From contig CAWJCU010000009.1 of assembly GCA_963841455.1 (NCBI GenBank), forward strand, positions 62,001-126,000: a DNA stretch of 64,000 nucleotides, in the 5' to 3' direction. Each line of letters begins with the position of its first letter. The first letter of the stretch is position 1. Origin of the DNA: JAWVFM01 sp963841455 (GTDB lineage Bacteria; Actinomycetota; Thermoleophilia; Solirubrobacterales; 70-9). The position numbers and the translations under genes were made by a program. This document shows, in pieces, positions 8,277 to 17,445 of this stretch. The notes below the pieces were generated by a model. It searched no databases. It worked only from the letters and a program-made list of their open reading frames with translations, and had not been told where the DNA came from.

Positions 8277-8553
8277 GCTCGGCCGCGGCGGCGAAGCTCG
8301 CGACTCGCCGCACGACCGCGTTGTAGCGGGAGTGGGCGCTGCGTGGATCGGTCCCTGCGAGAACGCCGTAGAGCCGGTGCGAGGCGGGTGCGCCACCGCG
8401 ATCCTGCGGGACCGAGATCCCAACCGCCCGCAGGCGAGCGGACGCCAACCGAACGGCGAGGCTCGCCTCGGTTTCGCGGCCGCCGAGGATGTCTTCGAGG
8501 CCCGCCTCCACGAGATCCGCGCCCGGCAGCTTCTCGTCGATCGACGAGGTCAC
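8260..8553 (-). CDS. Small hypothetical protein paired with the DUF6036 gene
   Basis: 97 residues from a GTG start (VTSSIDEKLPGADLVEAG), helical and rich in Ala/Arg, with AHSRYNAVVRRVASFAAAAE at the end. No known domain is recognised. It overlaps the DUF6036 gene by 17 bp, the layout of type II or nucleotidyltransferase-based toxin-antitoxin pairs. The ORF starts 36 bp from the acylase stop, so the pair appears inserted immediately 3' of that gene. Confidence 0.5.
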   Translation of the reverse strand: MTSSIDEKLPGADLVEAGLEDILGGRETEASLAVRLASARLRAVGISVPQDRGGAPASHRLYGVLAGTDPRSAHSRYNAVVRRVASFAAAAEHARRR

Positions 8554-8588
8554 AGGGCCATCGTAGAGCGGCGCCTGGGCTTTTCGGC

Positions 8589-11073
8589 TCAGCCGTGCTT
8601 GTTGAACGAGATCACCTGCTGGATCCCGCTCGGGCGGTTCGTGTAGCGCATCGTCGTCGGGAGGATCCCCGGGGCGAACTTGATCCGCTCCGCGGTCGCG
8701 CTCGCACGCCACTTCTTCGGGTTCGACGTGTGCTGCGACTTGGTCTCGCTCCGCGCCGGCTGACTTGATCGCCTTCCAGACCGACTTCTGGCACTTCTTC
8801 AGCTTGCCGTTCCCGCAGTAGTCGTTCGCGAACGGGTCGGGCTGCTTGATGCCGAGCAGCCGCTTGATGTCGCGGTCGAAGTACTGGTACCAGCCGCTGT
8901 ACTGACCGCCGGGCGGCGCGTCGAAGCGCGAGAACGAGCGAGCTCAGCTCGTCGAGCTGGCTGCCGAGCTGCGGCTTCATGAACGCGTCGGCGATCTTCG
9001 GCCACGCGGCGTCCATCACGGCCGCGCCCGGATCGTCGATCTTGCCGTCGAGGTTCTTGTCGAGGCGGCTCGAGCCGTGCTTCCTCCAGGCCTCAAGCAC
9101 GCTCAGCATCTGGGCCGCCTGCTTGTTCGGCGCCTTCGAGCCCTTGAGGAGCTTCTGCAGCAGCGGCGTCGTGTCGACGGAGCGGACGTCCTGGGTCGCG
9201 GCGGCGTTCATCGCGGAGGTGACCGAGGCGAGCGACCACTTGCCCTTCTTGTCCCTCTGCTGCTTCAGCTCCTTGTTCAGCATGTCCACGCGCGCGGCGG
9301 ACCCGTTGCCGCCGAAGGCGTCATCGGCGGCGCCGAAGCCGTGGGCGCTGATGTTGTTCCAGTTCACCATCGTTCCCTTGACGGGCGTCTTCTGCGGGTC
9401 GATGCCCTGGATGTGCTTGCTTCGCCGGCAGGAAGCCCTTCCACTCGTACTGGCCCGTGCCGACGGTCGGCAGGCTCGGATCGATGCCCGCGGGCCGGAT
9501 CGGCAGCAGGCCGGCGCCGAACATGGCGACGTTCTTGGAGTCCATGTAGAAGGAGTTGAAGGTCTGCGGGGTGAGCGCCGCGGCCTGCATCGAACGACTT
9601 CGGCGCTCGTGCACCTGGCCGTTCGAGAGACGACGGTTGTAGAGCAGGTCGAGCGAGTCCTTGCCGAAGCTCGAGCGCTTCGAGGCGATCGCGACCTTCG
9701 TGCCCTTCGCGGTCGCGTAGCCCGACGACCGGGCCGTGCACGGTGGTCCTGAACGTCACCGGCTTGCCGTCGAGCGTCCCGGCGTCGACGGTGCCCATCG
9801 GCGTGCACGTGCCGTTGTAGAGGTACTTCGTGTCGCTGCCGCCGCAGAGCGTCTCGGCGTACTGGTCGATGACGTCGCTGCCGGCGGAGGTGAGCGTCGA
9901 CGCGAAGTCCTTGCCGCGGCCGATCAGCATGTAGCCGGGGAACGGCGACCGACGTCGCGCCCGCGCCAATGGAGGTCGGCGGCGTGCATGTCGATCTCGT
10001 ACGTGAAGCCGGGGTAGAAGTAGCCGATCTGCGGGCCGCCGACGAGCAGCGGGTTGCCCGTGCTCGAGTACTTCTTCTCGATCATCAGCTCGTTGCTCGC
10101 CTGGGGGCGCTCGGCCGGCTTGGCCGCGACGCCGCTCACCTTCGCCGCGGGCGTGGGCGTGTAGCTGCCGGGGTCGAGGACGACGCTGCCCTTGGCGCCC
10201 GGCTTCGTCGGCGCGGCCTCGTAGGGGAACCTGCCGTCGACCGTCGTCGGGCTGCCGTCGTTGGTGTGCTGGCGCAGGTCGTTGAAGACGCTGTAGCCCT
10301 TGTTCGCGCCGAGGCGCTTCTCGAGCCCACCGAGGAACTGCGAGCGCCGCGCCTCGTCGCCGCCGCCCTCGCCCACGAACTGGTCCTTCAGCGCGTTGAG
10401 GGCGAAGATGTCGGTGTCGGTGAAGTGCGGGGTGCTCGGGGTGTGTGGCGTCGATGTAGTCGTTCATGCCCTGCACGAACGTGTCGATGTCGTGCACCAC
10501 GGCCGCGCCCTCCGCCCCTGCGTTCAGAAGCACCTGGCGCTGCTGGTGGACCGTGTCGATCGTCTGCTGGCTCGGCGTGAAGGTCTTGAGGCCGCGCGAT
10601 CAGGCTGACGGCGTCGAGCCCGGGAACGTCGATCGCGGCCACGTAGGCGTCGTTGCGGGCGAGACCAGAGGAGCAGCCCGCGGTCCTCGACGGCGATCCA
10701 GCCCGCGGCCCAGACGCCGCCGTCGTGCGTCGTCGCGTTGACGTGGGGAACGTCGTACTTGTCGCGCGTGATCGTGACGCCCGGGTACGGGACGGTCTCG
10801 GCGGTGCCGGGGCCGGAGGTGTCGATGCCGAACTTCTCCGACTTGAAGTACTTGGTGAGGTCCTTGTCCTTGACGTTGTCGAAGAGCGGCGTGAGCCCGT
10901 CGTACATCTTCGCCTGGGTGTCGGCCCCGGGCGGCGGCGTCAGATCGCCGTACTGACCCGACGGGATGATGTTGAGCGCCGTCTGCGCGTCGTCGGTGAT
11001 ACCCGCGCTCGCCGCCGGAGCGAATGCAAGCGGCCACCACCGCAACCAAACCCGTCACGCACCGCCGCATCAA
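8589..11073 (-). CDS. Penicillin acylase family Ntn-hydrolase, exported (frame breaks)
   Basis: Exported N-terminal-nucleophile amidohydrolase that cleaves amide bonds such as penicillin or acyl-homoserine lactone side chains; the substrate here is unknown. Pieces: signal peptide (MMRRCVTGLVAVVA... LAFAPAASAG), alpha-chain region YPGVTITRDKYDVPHVNA and AGWIAVEDRGLL, then the beta-chain start ASNELMIEKK with the nucleophile Ser at 10095-10097, LLVGGPQIGYFYPGFTYEID, and TTVHGPVVG. The C-terminus ends QQVISFNKHG, like other acylases. About eight frame shifts interrupt the gene, so either the assembly is poor here or it is decaying. Copies of its last 45-90 bp occur at 7378 and 7711. Confidence 0.8.
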
Positions 11074-11134
11074 CTGTCTCCTCTCCTCGCCGATCTGTCG
11101 GCCGTCCTTGGCCGCTCCCTGGCCTGAGAACCTA

Positions 11135-11524
11135 TCAGGACGAGGCTTCCACGCGGCCCCGGGCCCGCCCGCCGAGCGACCCGAGAAGCGTCCCGAACAC
11201 AGCCGTCGCGACGACGAGCAGGACGTGCGGGTCGGGCAGCTTCACCGTCTCGTGGGCGCCGTCGATGGCGTGACCGAGCAGGATCGAGGAGCCGAAGAGC
11301 GTGCCGCCCACGACGCCGCGGACGGCCCCGCCACGCCAGCCCGCGTGCTCGAAGCCGGCGAGGAAACCGCCCGCGATCGACAGCACGCTCGCGATCACGT
11401 ACGCCGCGCTCGAGTGGCCGAGCAGGATCCCGCAGAGGACGCCGAAGATGACCGGGCCCCCGACGACGAGGAAGCCCTGGATGACCGGGTGGCGGTCGGA
11501 GAGCAGCGGGATCAGGCGCCGCAC
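11135..11524 (-). CDS. Small integral membrane protein of unknown function
   Basis: 129 residues with about four hydrophobic helices (VVGGPVIFGVLCGILLG; YVIASVLSIAGGFLAGFE; GVVGGTLFGSSILLGHAID; LLVVATAVFGTLLGSL). The Gly/Ala-rich spacing and the short Arg-rich tail are seen, but no family is recognised. It lies 61 bp downstream of nothing on its strand and is divergent from the DoxX gene. Confidence 0.55.
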   Translation of the reverse strand: MRRLIPLLSDRHPVIQGFLVVGGPVIFGVLCGILLGHSSAAYVIASVLSIAGGFLAGFEHAGWRGGAVRGVVGGTLFGSSILLGHAIDGAHETVKLPDPHVLLVVATAVFGTLLGSLGGRARGRVEASS

Positions 11525-11573
11525 GGGACGACTCTATGCGTAACGGCTGAAGCCGTTGCGAGACTGGGGCTCG

Positions 11574-11990
11574 ATGGCCAGGCTCAGAGAGCTTCTCGTC
11601 GCCGGCCCGACGTCCGGGCCGGAAGGCCGATCTCGCGCTCGCCGGCCGGATCGTCTCCGGCGCGATCTTCGTCATCTTCGGGATCGGCAAGTTCACGAAC
11701 CACGCGAGCGAGGTCGACTCCTTCCGCGACTACGGCCTGCCGTCCCCCGATGCGTTCGTCTACGCGATCGGCGTCATCGAGGTCGTCGGCGGAGTCCTGC
11801 TCATCGTCGGCCTCGGGACGAGGCTCGCGGCGCTCGTCCTCGCGGGCGACATGGTCGGGGCGATCGTCGAGCTCGGGCATCGGCGAGGGAGAGGTCATCA
11901 GCCTGACGCTGGCGCCGTTCCAGCTCGCGTGATGGTCTACCTGCTGGTCGTGGGCCCGGGACGTCGGAGCCTCGACGGCCGGCTCAGGCC
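11574..11990 (+). CDS. DoxX family membrane protein (frame breaks)
   Basis: Four-helix membrane protein of the DoxX/SURF4-like group, often linked to redox or sulfur-oxidation membranes. Characteristic text is LAGRIVSGAIFVIFGIGKFT, then DSFRDYGLPSPDAFVYAIGV and VVGGVLLIVGLGTRLAALVL. The gene begins MARLRELLVAG; indels near 11640, 11880 and 11930 shift the frame. The C-terminus is uncertain and abuts the convergent DUF6159 gene. Confidence 0.7.
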
Positions 11991-12825
11991 GTCCCCGGAG
12001 CCGGCGCGCCCTTCTTCCGCCGAACCGCTGACTCGAGCTCCGCAGGGTGAAGCCGCCGACTGGCTCGCCGCCCGTCGCATAGCGATAGAGCGCGACGCCG
12101 AAGATCCCCGAGAGCGCCTTCGAGATCAGGAGCGCGATCGCGCCGACGATCGCGCCGACGATCACCAGCAGCGCCCCGCCGAATCCGCTGGAGGACCACA
12201 GCGCGATCCCCGCGACGATCAGGAGTCCGGCAGGCAGGATCCCGAGCAGGAACACCAGGCCGCCGATCGCGAGGTTGCCGGTGAGCTGCTGGCCCCACTT
12301 GGAGCGGAAGATCCCGGCCGAGCGCTTGAACGTGTCGATGGGGCCCGTGCCCTCGATCGCGATCACCGGGACCGCGAGGAAGGTGAGCAACGACCACCCG
12401 ATGTCGAGCAGCCGGCCGAGGATCTGCCCGATGATCCCCGACTCCTCGAGGATGCTCAGGACCACGCCGACGACGGTCGACAGTGCGGCCCAGCCGGCGA
12501 TGGCCCTGAATCGGCTTCGCGCGACGTCGAGGCCGTCACTGACCGTGGGCTGCTGGCCGCGGAAGATCATGTCCGCGGCCGCAGCGAGGGCGACGCTGAA
12601 GTAGAAGCCGATGACAGCCAGGATGTAGAAGCCGATGATCGCCAGCGCGATCCCCCCGCCCTTGCTCCCCTGGTCGATGAGGTAGAGCCCGGGCCCGACG
12701 ACGATGACCCCCATCAGGATCGTCGCCACGGCGCCGTAGAGCGGGAACCGGATCAGCGTCCTGTTCCCCTCGAGCACCGCCCAGCTCTTCTTGGTCAGCG
12801 CCCATCCTGCTCTGATGCGGCCCAT
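11984..12825 (-). CDS. DUF6159 family membrane protein
   Basis: About 280 residues with six to seven transmembrane segments. The start MGRIRAGWALTKKSWAVLE is the family N-terminus; then VVGPGLYLIDQ, IIGFYILAVIGFYFSVALA, FRAIAGWAALSTVVGVVLS and the amphipathic RSAGIFRSKWGQQLTG typical of DUF6159. A single frame break near 12040 moves the end to KKGAPAPGTA at 11984. GGAG lies just before the ATG (SD-led). Function unknown; the family resembles glycerophosphodiester phosphodiesterase membrane domains. Confidence 0.8.
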
Positions 12826-12888
12826 GCGACTCCTTCGGTCGTTCGGCAGGCGGGATTATGCCCGCTCGCGCGGCCGCGACAGAGATAC

Positions 12889-13922
12889 CTAGGCCCGGCG
12901 GGCGCGGGCTCTACGCGCCCGGCGAACGCCTCGATCGCCGCGAGGACCGCCGGTTCGCCGCGATAGGCGGGCGGCCACAGCAGCGTTCGCTCGTAGACGC
13001 CGGCCCAGCGCTCGGCGTAGCGGTCGCGCACCTCCTCGGGCGTTCCCGCGAGCGCGATCGTGTCGATCATCTCGTCGGTGACGGCGTCGGCCATGCCCTC
13101 GAAGTCGCCCTGCTTCCACGCGGCGCGGATCGCCTCGCCCTCGCGCTCGAAGCCGCCGGCGCGGTGGGTCGCGCGGTAGGTCTTGACCGTCGAGTTGAAG
13201 GCGATGATCGCCGCCGCGTCGCGGCGCGCGGCATCGCCGGTCGTGGCCGACCGACGTCGTCAGGTAGCCGGCGATCGGGCGGCGGGGCGTCGCGGCCCGC
13301 GCGCTCGGCGCCGCGCGCGAGCGCCGGGCGCACGACCTCGCGCACGTACTTGGGAGTGAACAGCGGATGGCCGACGAGGCCGTCGGCCACCGCCCCGGCC
13401 GCCTCGATCATCCGCGCGTTGACGCCGGCCATGAAGATCGGCGTCTTCGAGGCGGAACGGCTCTCGCGGCGGCGCCGTCGGCTGGACGTGGAGGCGGTAG
13501 AAGCGGCCGTCGTGCTCCACGGGCCCCTCGTGGAGGCGCCAAAGCTGCCGCAGCAGAGGGACCAGCTCCTCCATCCGGCTCGCCGGGTGCTCGCCGTCGA
13601 GCCCGTGCCAGTCCTGCTGCATCTTCCGCGTCCCCGTTCCGAGCCCGATCGTCACGCGCCCGCCCGAGAGCTCATCGAGGTCGCGGGCCTCCGCCGCCAG
13701 GACAAGGGGGGTGCGCCCGAAGGCGTACGCGATCGCGCTACCAAGCTCGATCGTGCTCGTCGCCTCCGCCATCGCCGCGAGCGCGATGGTGGCCGAGCGG
13801 TCGTAGAACTCGGTGGCCCAGACCGATGCGAACCCGGCCTCCTCGGCGATCCGCGCGGCCTCGGCGAGCTCGCGCGGGCCGCCCGTGCTCGTGACGAGCG
13901 AGATGCCGGCCGGCGGGCTCAC
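12889..13922 (-). CDS. LLM-class F420-dependent oxidoreductase (frame breaks)
   Basis: Luciferase-like TIM-barrel oxidoreductase, probably using F420. N-terminus GISLVTSTGGPRELAEAARI, then GFASVWATEFYDRSAT, TSTIELGSAIAYAFGRTPLV and GRVTIGLGTGTRKMQQDWHG are class hallmarks. After a break, KTPIFMAGVNARMIEAAG and later TIALAGTPEEVRDRYAERWA complete the barrel. The exact C-terminus is uncertain because of an indel near 12910. GTG start 9 bp after the ArsR gene stop, so ArsR and this enzyme form one operon divergent from the exporter. Substrate unknown. Confidence 0.8.
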
Positions 13923-13931
13923 GCCGGGAAC

Positions 13932-14243
13932 CTAGAGGACTGCGTCGAGCAGGCCCGGGAAGCGCGCGTCGAGATCGCCCCGGCGAAGCGAGGTGAGCTT
14001 GGTCGTGCCCTCACGACGCTGCTGGATCACGCCCGCCTCGCGAAGCACGCGGAAGTGATGCGTCATCGTCGACTTCGTCACGTCGAGCTCGATCGACCCG
14101 CACGGACGAGGCGCGTCGTCCACGGCCAGCTCGCGGACGATGTGGAGCCGCTGCGGGTCGCTCAGCGCGTGCAGGACCGACGCGAGCTCGATCTCCTCCC
14201 GTTCGGGGTGGTGAAGCTTGACTGCCTGGTCGACAAGACTCAT
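13932..14243 (-). CDS. ArsR/winged-helix transcriptional repressor
   Basis: 103 residues with the ArsR-type fold: LHALSDPQRLHIVREL, the recognition helix STMTHHFRVLREAGV and the wing IQQRREGTTKLTSL. The short N-terminal CGSIEL contains one Cys, and no clear metal-binding CxC set is present, so the signal is more likely an organic ligand. A perfect TATAAT on the minus strand (14258-14253) sits 9 nt before the ATG. It is divergent from the 39-aa ORF/MFS exporter, which it presumably represses. Confidence 0.82.
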   Translation of the reverse strand: MSLVDQAVKLHHPEREEIELASVLHALSDPQRLHIVRELAVDDAPRPCGSIELDVTKSTMTHHFRVLREAGVIQQRREGTTKLTSLRRGDLDARFPGLLDAVL

Positions 14244-14324
14244 CGGATTTCGATTATACGAGAACTGTCGAACTTTTGCTACGATGCTCGTCGTACTATC
14301 GAACCACGGTGGAGGACTCAATAC
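14244..14324. promoter_or_regulatory. Divergent promoter/operator region between arsR-type gene and exporter operon
   Basis: Holds a minus-strand TATAAT (14253-14258), a plus-strand TANNNT box (TACGAT, 14280-14285) and two direct repeats ACTGTCGAAC (14264-14273) and ACTATCGAAC (14295-14304), 31 bp apart, about three helical turns. The repeats flank both promoters and are the best candidate ArsR sites. GGAGG at 14311-14315 is the ribosome-binding site of the leader ORF. Confidence 0.5.
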
Positions 14325-14444
14325 ATGCCCGACTGCACGAGCATCGAAACAACCCGGTCGGCAACCAAGGACGGGCAGCCGAGCGAGACGATCCTCGCGG
14401 CCGCGGTCGAAGCGGCCTACATCCTCGCCGCGGTGCGCCGGTGA
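14325..14444 (+). CDS. 39-aa leader ORF translationally coupled to the exporter
   Basis: MPDCTSIETTRSATKDG, ending LAAAVEAAYILAAVRR. It has a strong GGAGG 9 nt before the ATG, coding-like third positions, and its TGA overlaps the exporter GTG as GTGA. The exporter has no Shine-Dalgarno of its own, so ribosomes finishing this ORF probably initiate the exporter. It could be a small membrane-proximal helper or only a coupling leader; no homology is recognised. Confidence 0.6.
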   Translation: MPDCTSIETTRSATKDGQPSETILAAAVEAAYILAAVRR

Positions 14445-15898
14445 ACCCGGTCACCGCCGGCAGGGATCTCATCCGGCGCAACTCGAACGCGCTGCTCTTC
14501 GTCGTCTGCCTTGGCCAGTTCATGGTCATTCTCGACGTGTCGATCGTGAACGTCGCCCTGCCGTCGATCAAGGACGAGCTTGGCTTCTCGAGCATCGGCC
14601 TTCAGTGGGTGCTCAATGCGTACACGCTCACGTTCGCCGGCTTCCTGCTCCTCGGAGGACGCGCCTCGGACCTTTTCGGCCGGCGGCGGATGTTCTTCGC
14701 CGGCACGCTCCTCTTCTCGGGCGCTTCGCTTCTCTGCGCCGTCGCGCAATCATCCGGAATGCTGCTCGCCGCACGAGCGGTCCAGGGCATCGGCGGCGCT
14801 CTCATCACCCCCGCGACGCTCGCGATCATCACCACGTCGTTCGACGAGGGCCCGCCGCGCAACCGGGCGCTCGGGATCTGGGGCGCCGTGGGAGCCATCG
14901 GGGCGACCTCCGGCGTACTGCTCGGCGGAGTGCTGACGCAGGGCCTGGGCTGGCCCGCGATCTTCCTCATCAACGTCCCGATCGGCCTCGCGATCGTGCT
15001 CGGCAGCAAGGTCCTCATCCCCGAGGGCCGTGGCGCCGCCGAGGGCCGGCACTTCGACGTGCTCGGAGCGGTGCTCGTGACCGGAGGCATGACCGCGCTG
15101 ACCTACGCCATCGTCACCACCGACCGGCTCGGCTGGGGCGCCCCCGGCGTGCTCGCTCCCCTCGCCGCCGGCGCGGCGCTGCTCGTCGCGTTCGCGATCT
15201 ACGAGGGCAACTTCGCCCGCGAACCGCTGATGCCCCTGGGGATCTTCCGCATGCGGACGCTGCGGGCGGCGAACCTGACCATCTTCCTGCTCTACGCCGC
15301 GATCTTCGGCTTCTGGTTCTTCCAGTCGCTCTACATGCAGGGAACGCTTGGTTTCAGCGCCTTGGAAACCGGGCTCGCCTTCGTGCCGATGACGCTCGCG
15401 GTTGGCACCGGCGCCACGCTGGCCCCGCGCCTCGCCAAGCGGGTCGGGGCGCGGGTCGTGCTCGTCGCAGGGATGCTCTCGGCGGCGGCGGGTGAGGCTC
15501 TTCTCACCGGCGTCGCGCCGAACGGCAGCTACCTGGGGAGCGTGCTCCCGGGCGGGATCCTCGGCGCCTTCGGGCTCGGGCTCGCACTCGTGCCCGCGAC
15601 GATCGTCGCGGTGCAGGGCGTGCCGGCCCGGGTGAGTGGAATGGCGTCCGGCGTGCTCAACACTTCGCGCTTCGTCGGGGCGGCGCTCGGCCTCGCCGTC
15701 CTCAGCACGCTCGCGACCTCCCACACCCACTCGGAGATCGCGGGCGGCACGGCGACGACTCGCGCGCTCACCGACGGGTTCTCGACCCAGTTCGAGCTCG
15801 GGGTGCTCTTCTGCCTGGCCGGGGCGGTTGCCGCGGCGATCATGCTGCGGCCGGAGGCATCCGACGTCGTCGACATCCCGGAGCCGGAGCGGGCGTAA
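14441..15898 (+). CDS. DHA2-family (14-TM) MFS drug exporter
   Basis: 485-residue drug:proton antiporter of the EmrB/QacA type. Motif D1 LDVSIVNVALPSI in TM1, motif A GGRASDLFGRRRMFFAG between TM2 and TM3, and motif C-like GAIGATSGVLLGGVLTQG in TM5 are present. Length and 14 hydrophobic segments match DHA2. The gene is intact. GTG start overlaps the leader ORF stop. The ArsR-type gene diverges upstream, a common repressor-exporter arrangement, so expression is probably induced by a toxic compound that also touches the LLM oxidoreductase. Confidence 0.9.
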   Translation: MNPVTAGRDLIRRNSNALLFVVCLGQFMVILDVSIVNVALPSIKDELGFSSIGLQWVLNAYTLTFAGFLLLGGRASDLFGRRRMFFAGTLLFSGASLLCAVAQSSGMLLAARAVQGIGGALITPATLAIITTSFDEGPPRNRALGIWGAVGAIGATSGVLLGGVLTQGLGWPAIFLINVPIGLAIVLGSKVLIPEGRGAAEGRHFDVLGAVLVTGGMTALTYAIVTTDRLGWGAPGVLAPLAAGAALLVAFAIYEGNFAREPLMPLGIFRMRTLRAANLTIFLLYAAIFGFWFFQSLYMQGTLGFSALETGLAFVPMTLAVGTGATLAPRLAKRVGARVVLVAGMLSAAAGEALLTGVAPNGSYLGSVLPGGILGAFGLGLALVPATIVAVQGVPARVSGMASGVLNTSRFVGAALGLAVLSTLATSHTHSEIAGGTATTRALTDGFSTQFELGVLFCLAGAVAAAIMLRPEASDVVDIPEPERA

Positions 15899-15901
15899 GG
15901 C

Positions 15902-17227
15902 CTACGCGATCTTCGCCCGCAGCGCCTTCAGCCCGGCGACGAAGATCTCCGAGAAGGTCGGGAAGGGCTGAATCGTGTCGCGAAGCACCTCGAGCGGGAC
16001 CTCGGCGCGAATCGCCAGCGTCGCCTGCTGCAGCCACTCGCCGGCCTCGGGACCGAGGGCGTATGCGCCGGTCAGCCGCTCACCGTCGCTCAGCAGCGTG
16101 AGAAAGCCGTTGGACTCGGCGTAGGCGCGCGTGTAGGTGGCCGTCTTGGCCACCGCGGAGACTTGGGCGGTTGCGGTGAACGGCGCCTCGACCGCGCCGA
16201 CCGCGGCGGCCTGGGGGTCCGTGTAGACGACGCGCGGCACGGCTTCGTAGCTGGCCTCGCGCGCTTCCCCGAGGATGTTCGCCGCGACGACCTCACCCTG
16301 GTACTTGCCGACGTGGGTCAGCGGCCAGATGCCGGCGACATCCCCGATCGCCCAGAGGCGCTCTCCGGCGCGAAGGTGCGAGTCGACGGGAATGCCGTGC
16401 GGCTCGGCCTCGACGCCGACGGTCTCGAGCCCGAGCCCCTCGACGCGCGGTCGCCGCCCGGTGGCGACAAGCAGCCTGTCGCCGCGGAGCTCGGAGTGAT
16501 CGTCGAACTCGAGGACGTAGTCGTCGCCCTGGCGCCGCGCCGCCGTCGCCCGCAGGCCGAGGCCGAGCTCGACGCCGTCGCGACGGAGAACCTCGCCGAG
16601 AGCGTCGCCCAGCGGCGCGGGCTCGCGCGGCAGGACGTGCTCGGCGCCCTCGACGAGCGTCACCTCGCCGCCGAGGCGACGTACGGCCTGCGCCAACTCG
16701 ACGCCAACTGGCCCGCCGCCCAGCACCAGCATGCGCCGGGGGATCGTCTTCATCCCCGTCGCCTCGCGGTTGGTCCAGACGCCCTCGAGCTCGCGCAGTC
16801 CCGGAACCGGCGGCACGAACGGGTCGGCGCCGTTCGCCAGGACGACGTGGTCTGCGGTGTGGCGGACGCCGTCGACCTCGACCACGCCCGTTCCGGCGAG
16901 CCGACCGGTGCCGCGCAGCAGGTCGATCCCGTTGTCCGCCAACCAGCGCTCCTGGCCCTCGTCGGAGTAGTCGGAGACCATGAAGTCTCGCCAGGCGAGC
17001 GCGGCCTCGACGTCGACCTCGGCGCTCGCCGCCGCGTTTCGCGCGGCCTGCGCGGCCTCGCCGGGTCGCAGCAGCGTCTTCGACGGGATGCAAGCCCAGT
17101 AGGAGCATTCGCCCCCGACCAGCTCCCGCTCGACGATCGCGACTCGGAGGCCACCCTCGGCGAGGTCGCCGGCGCAGTGCTCGCCCGGAGAGCCGCCGCC
17201 GATGACGATGACGTCGTAGTCGCTCAT
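15902..17227 (-). CDS. FAD-dependent pyridine nucleotide-disulphide oxidoreductase with atypical C-terminus
   Basis: 441 residues of the dihydrolipoyl dehydrogenase/mercuric reductase superfamily. FAD motif VIVIGGGSPGEHCAG (Gly-rich), redox pair GGECSYWACIPSKTLLRP (Cys41 and Cys46), NAD motif LVLGGGPVGVELAQAVRRLG and ATGRRPRVEGLGLETVG, GDVAGIWPLTHVGKYQG. At the C-terminus the usual HxHPTxSE becomes IQPFPTFSE: the catalytic His is Phe, while Glu remains. It is therefore unlikely to be a classical dihydrolipoyl dehydrogenase and may be a quinone or NAD(P)H reductase. Faces the DHA2 exporter tail to tail. Confidence 0.85.
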   Translation of the reverse strand: MSDYDVIVIGGGSPGEHCAGDLAEGGLRVAIVERELVGGECSYWACIPSKTLLRPGEAAQAARNAAASAEVDVEAALAWRDFMVSDYSDEGQERWLADNGIDLLRGTGRLAGTGVVEVDGVRHTADHVVLANGADPFVPPVPGLRELEGVWTNREATGMKTIPRRMLVLGGGPVGVELAQAVRRLGGEVTLVEGAEHVLPREPAPLGDALGEVLRRDGVELGLGLRATAARRQGDDYVLEFDDHSELRGDRLLVATGRRPRVEGLGLETVGVEAEPHGIPVDSHLRAGERLWAIGDVAGIWPLTHVGKYQGEVVAANILGEAREASYEAVPRVVYTDPQAAAVGAVEAPFTATAQVSAVAKTATYTRAYAESNGFLTLLSDGERLTGAYALGPEAGEWLQQATLAIRAEVPLEVLRDTIQPFPTFSEIFVAGLKALRAKIA

Positions 17228-17237
17228 CGTCCGGCCC

Positions 17238-17444
17238 TCACTCCGACGGAACTACGACGTGCTTGGCCTCCGCCATGTAGCGCCCGGCGGCGGCGGAGGC
17301 CTCATCCGGCGCGCTTCCGCTCTGCCGCGCGTCCATATAGGCGGCGTACCAGTCCCACCAGTCGTGTTTCGGGGCGACCGCCTCGAATGAGCCGTGACGC
17401 TCGGAGGTCTCGTGTAGGAGATCTGCGAGGGAGGCTACGTCCAT
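17238..17444 (-). CDS. Small conserved companion of the VOC protein
   Basis: 68 residues: MDVASLADLLHETSERH, then KHDWWDWYAAYMDARQSG and AAGRYMAEAKHVVVPSE. The aromatic WWDWYAAYM core is striking. Small proteins with this core are found beside VOC/bleomycin-resistance-like proteins in actinobacteria (recollection, not checked). It starts 1 bp after the VOC stop codon, implying coupled expression. No catalytic residues are recognised. Confidence 0.6.
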   Translation of the reverse strand: MDVASLADLLHETSERHGSFEAVAPKHDWWDWYAAYMDARQSGSAPDEASAAAGRYMAEAKHVVVPSE

Positions 17445-17445
17445 A

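Noticed and set aside
12858..14444. 528-codon plus-strand frame
   Set aside because: Shadow of the LLM and ArsR genes; only its last 39 codons, with their own SD, look real.
14750..15730. Long acidic/basic minus frame opposite the first DHA2 exporter
   Set aside because: Low-complexity shadow of an intact MFS gene with all motifs.
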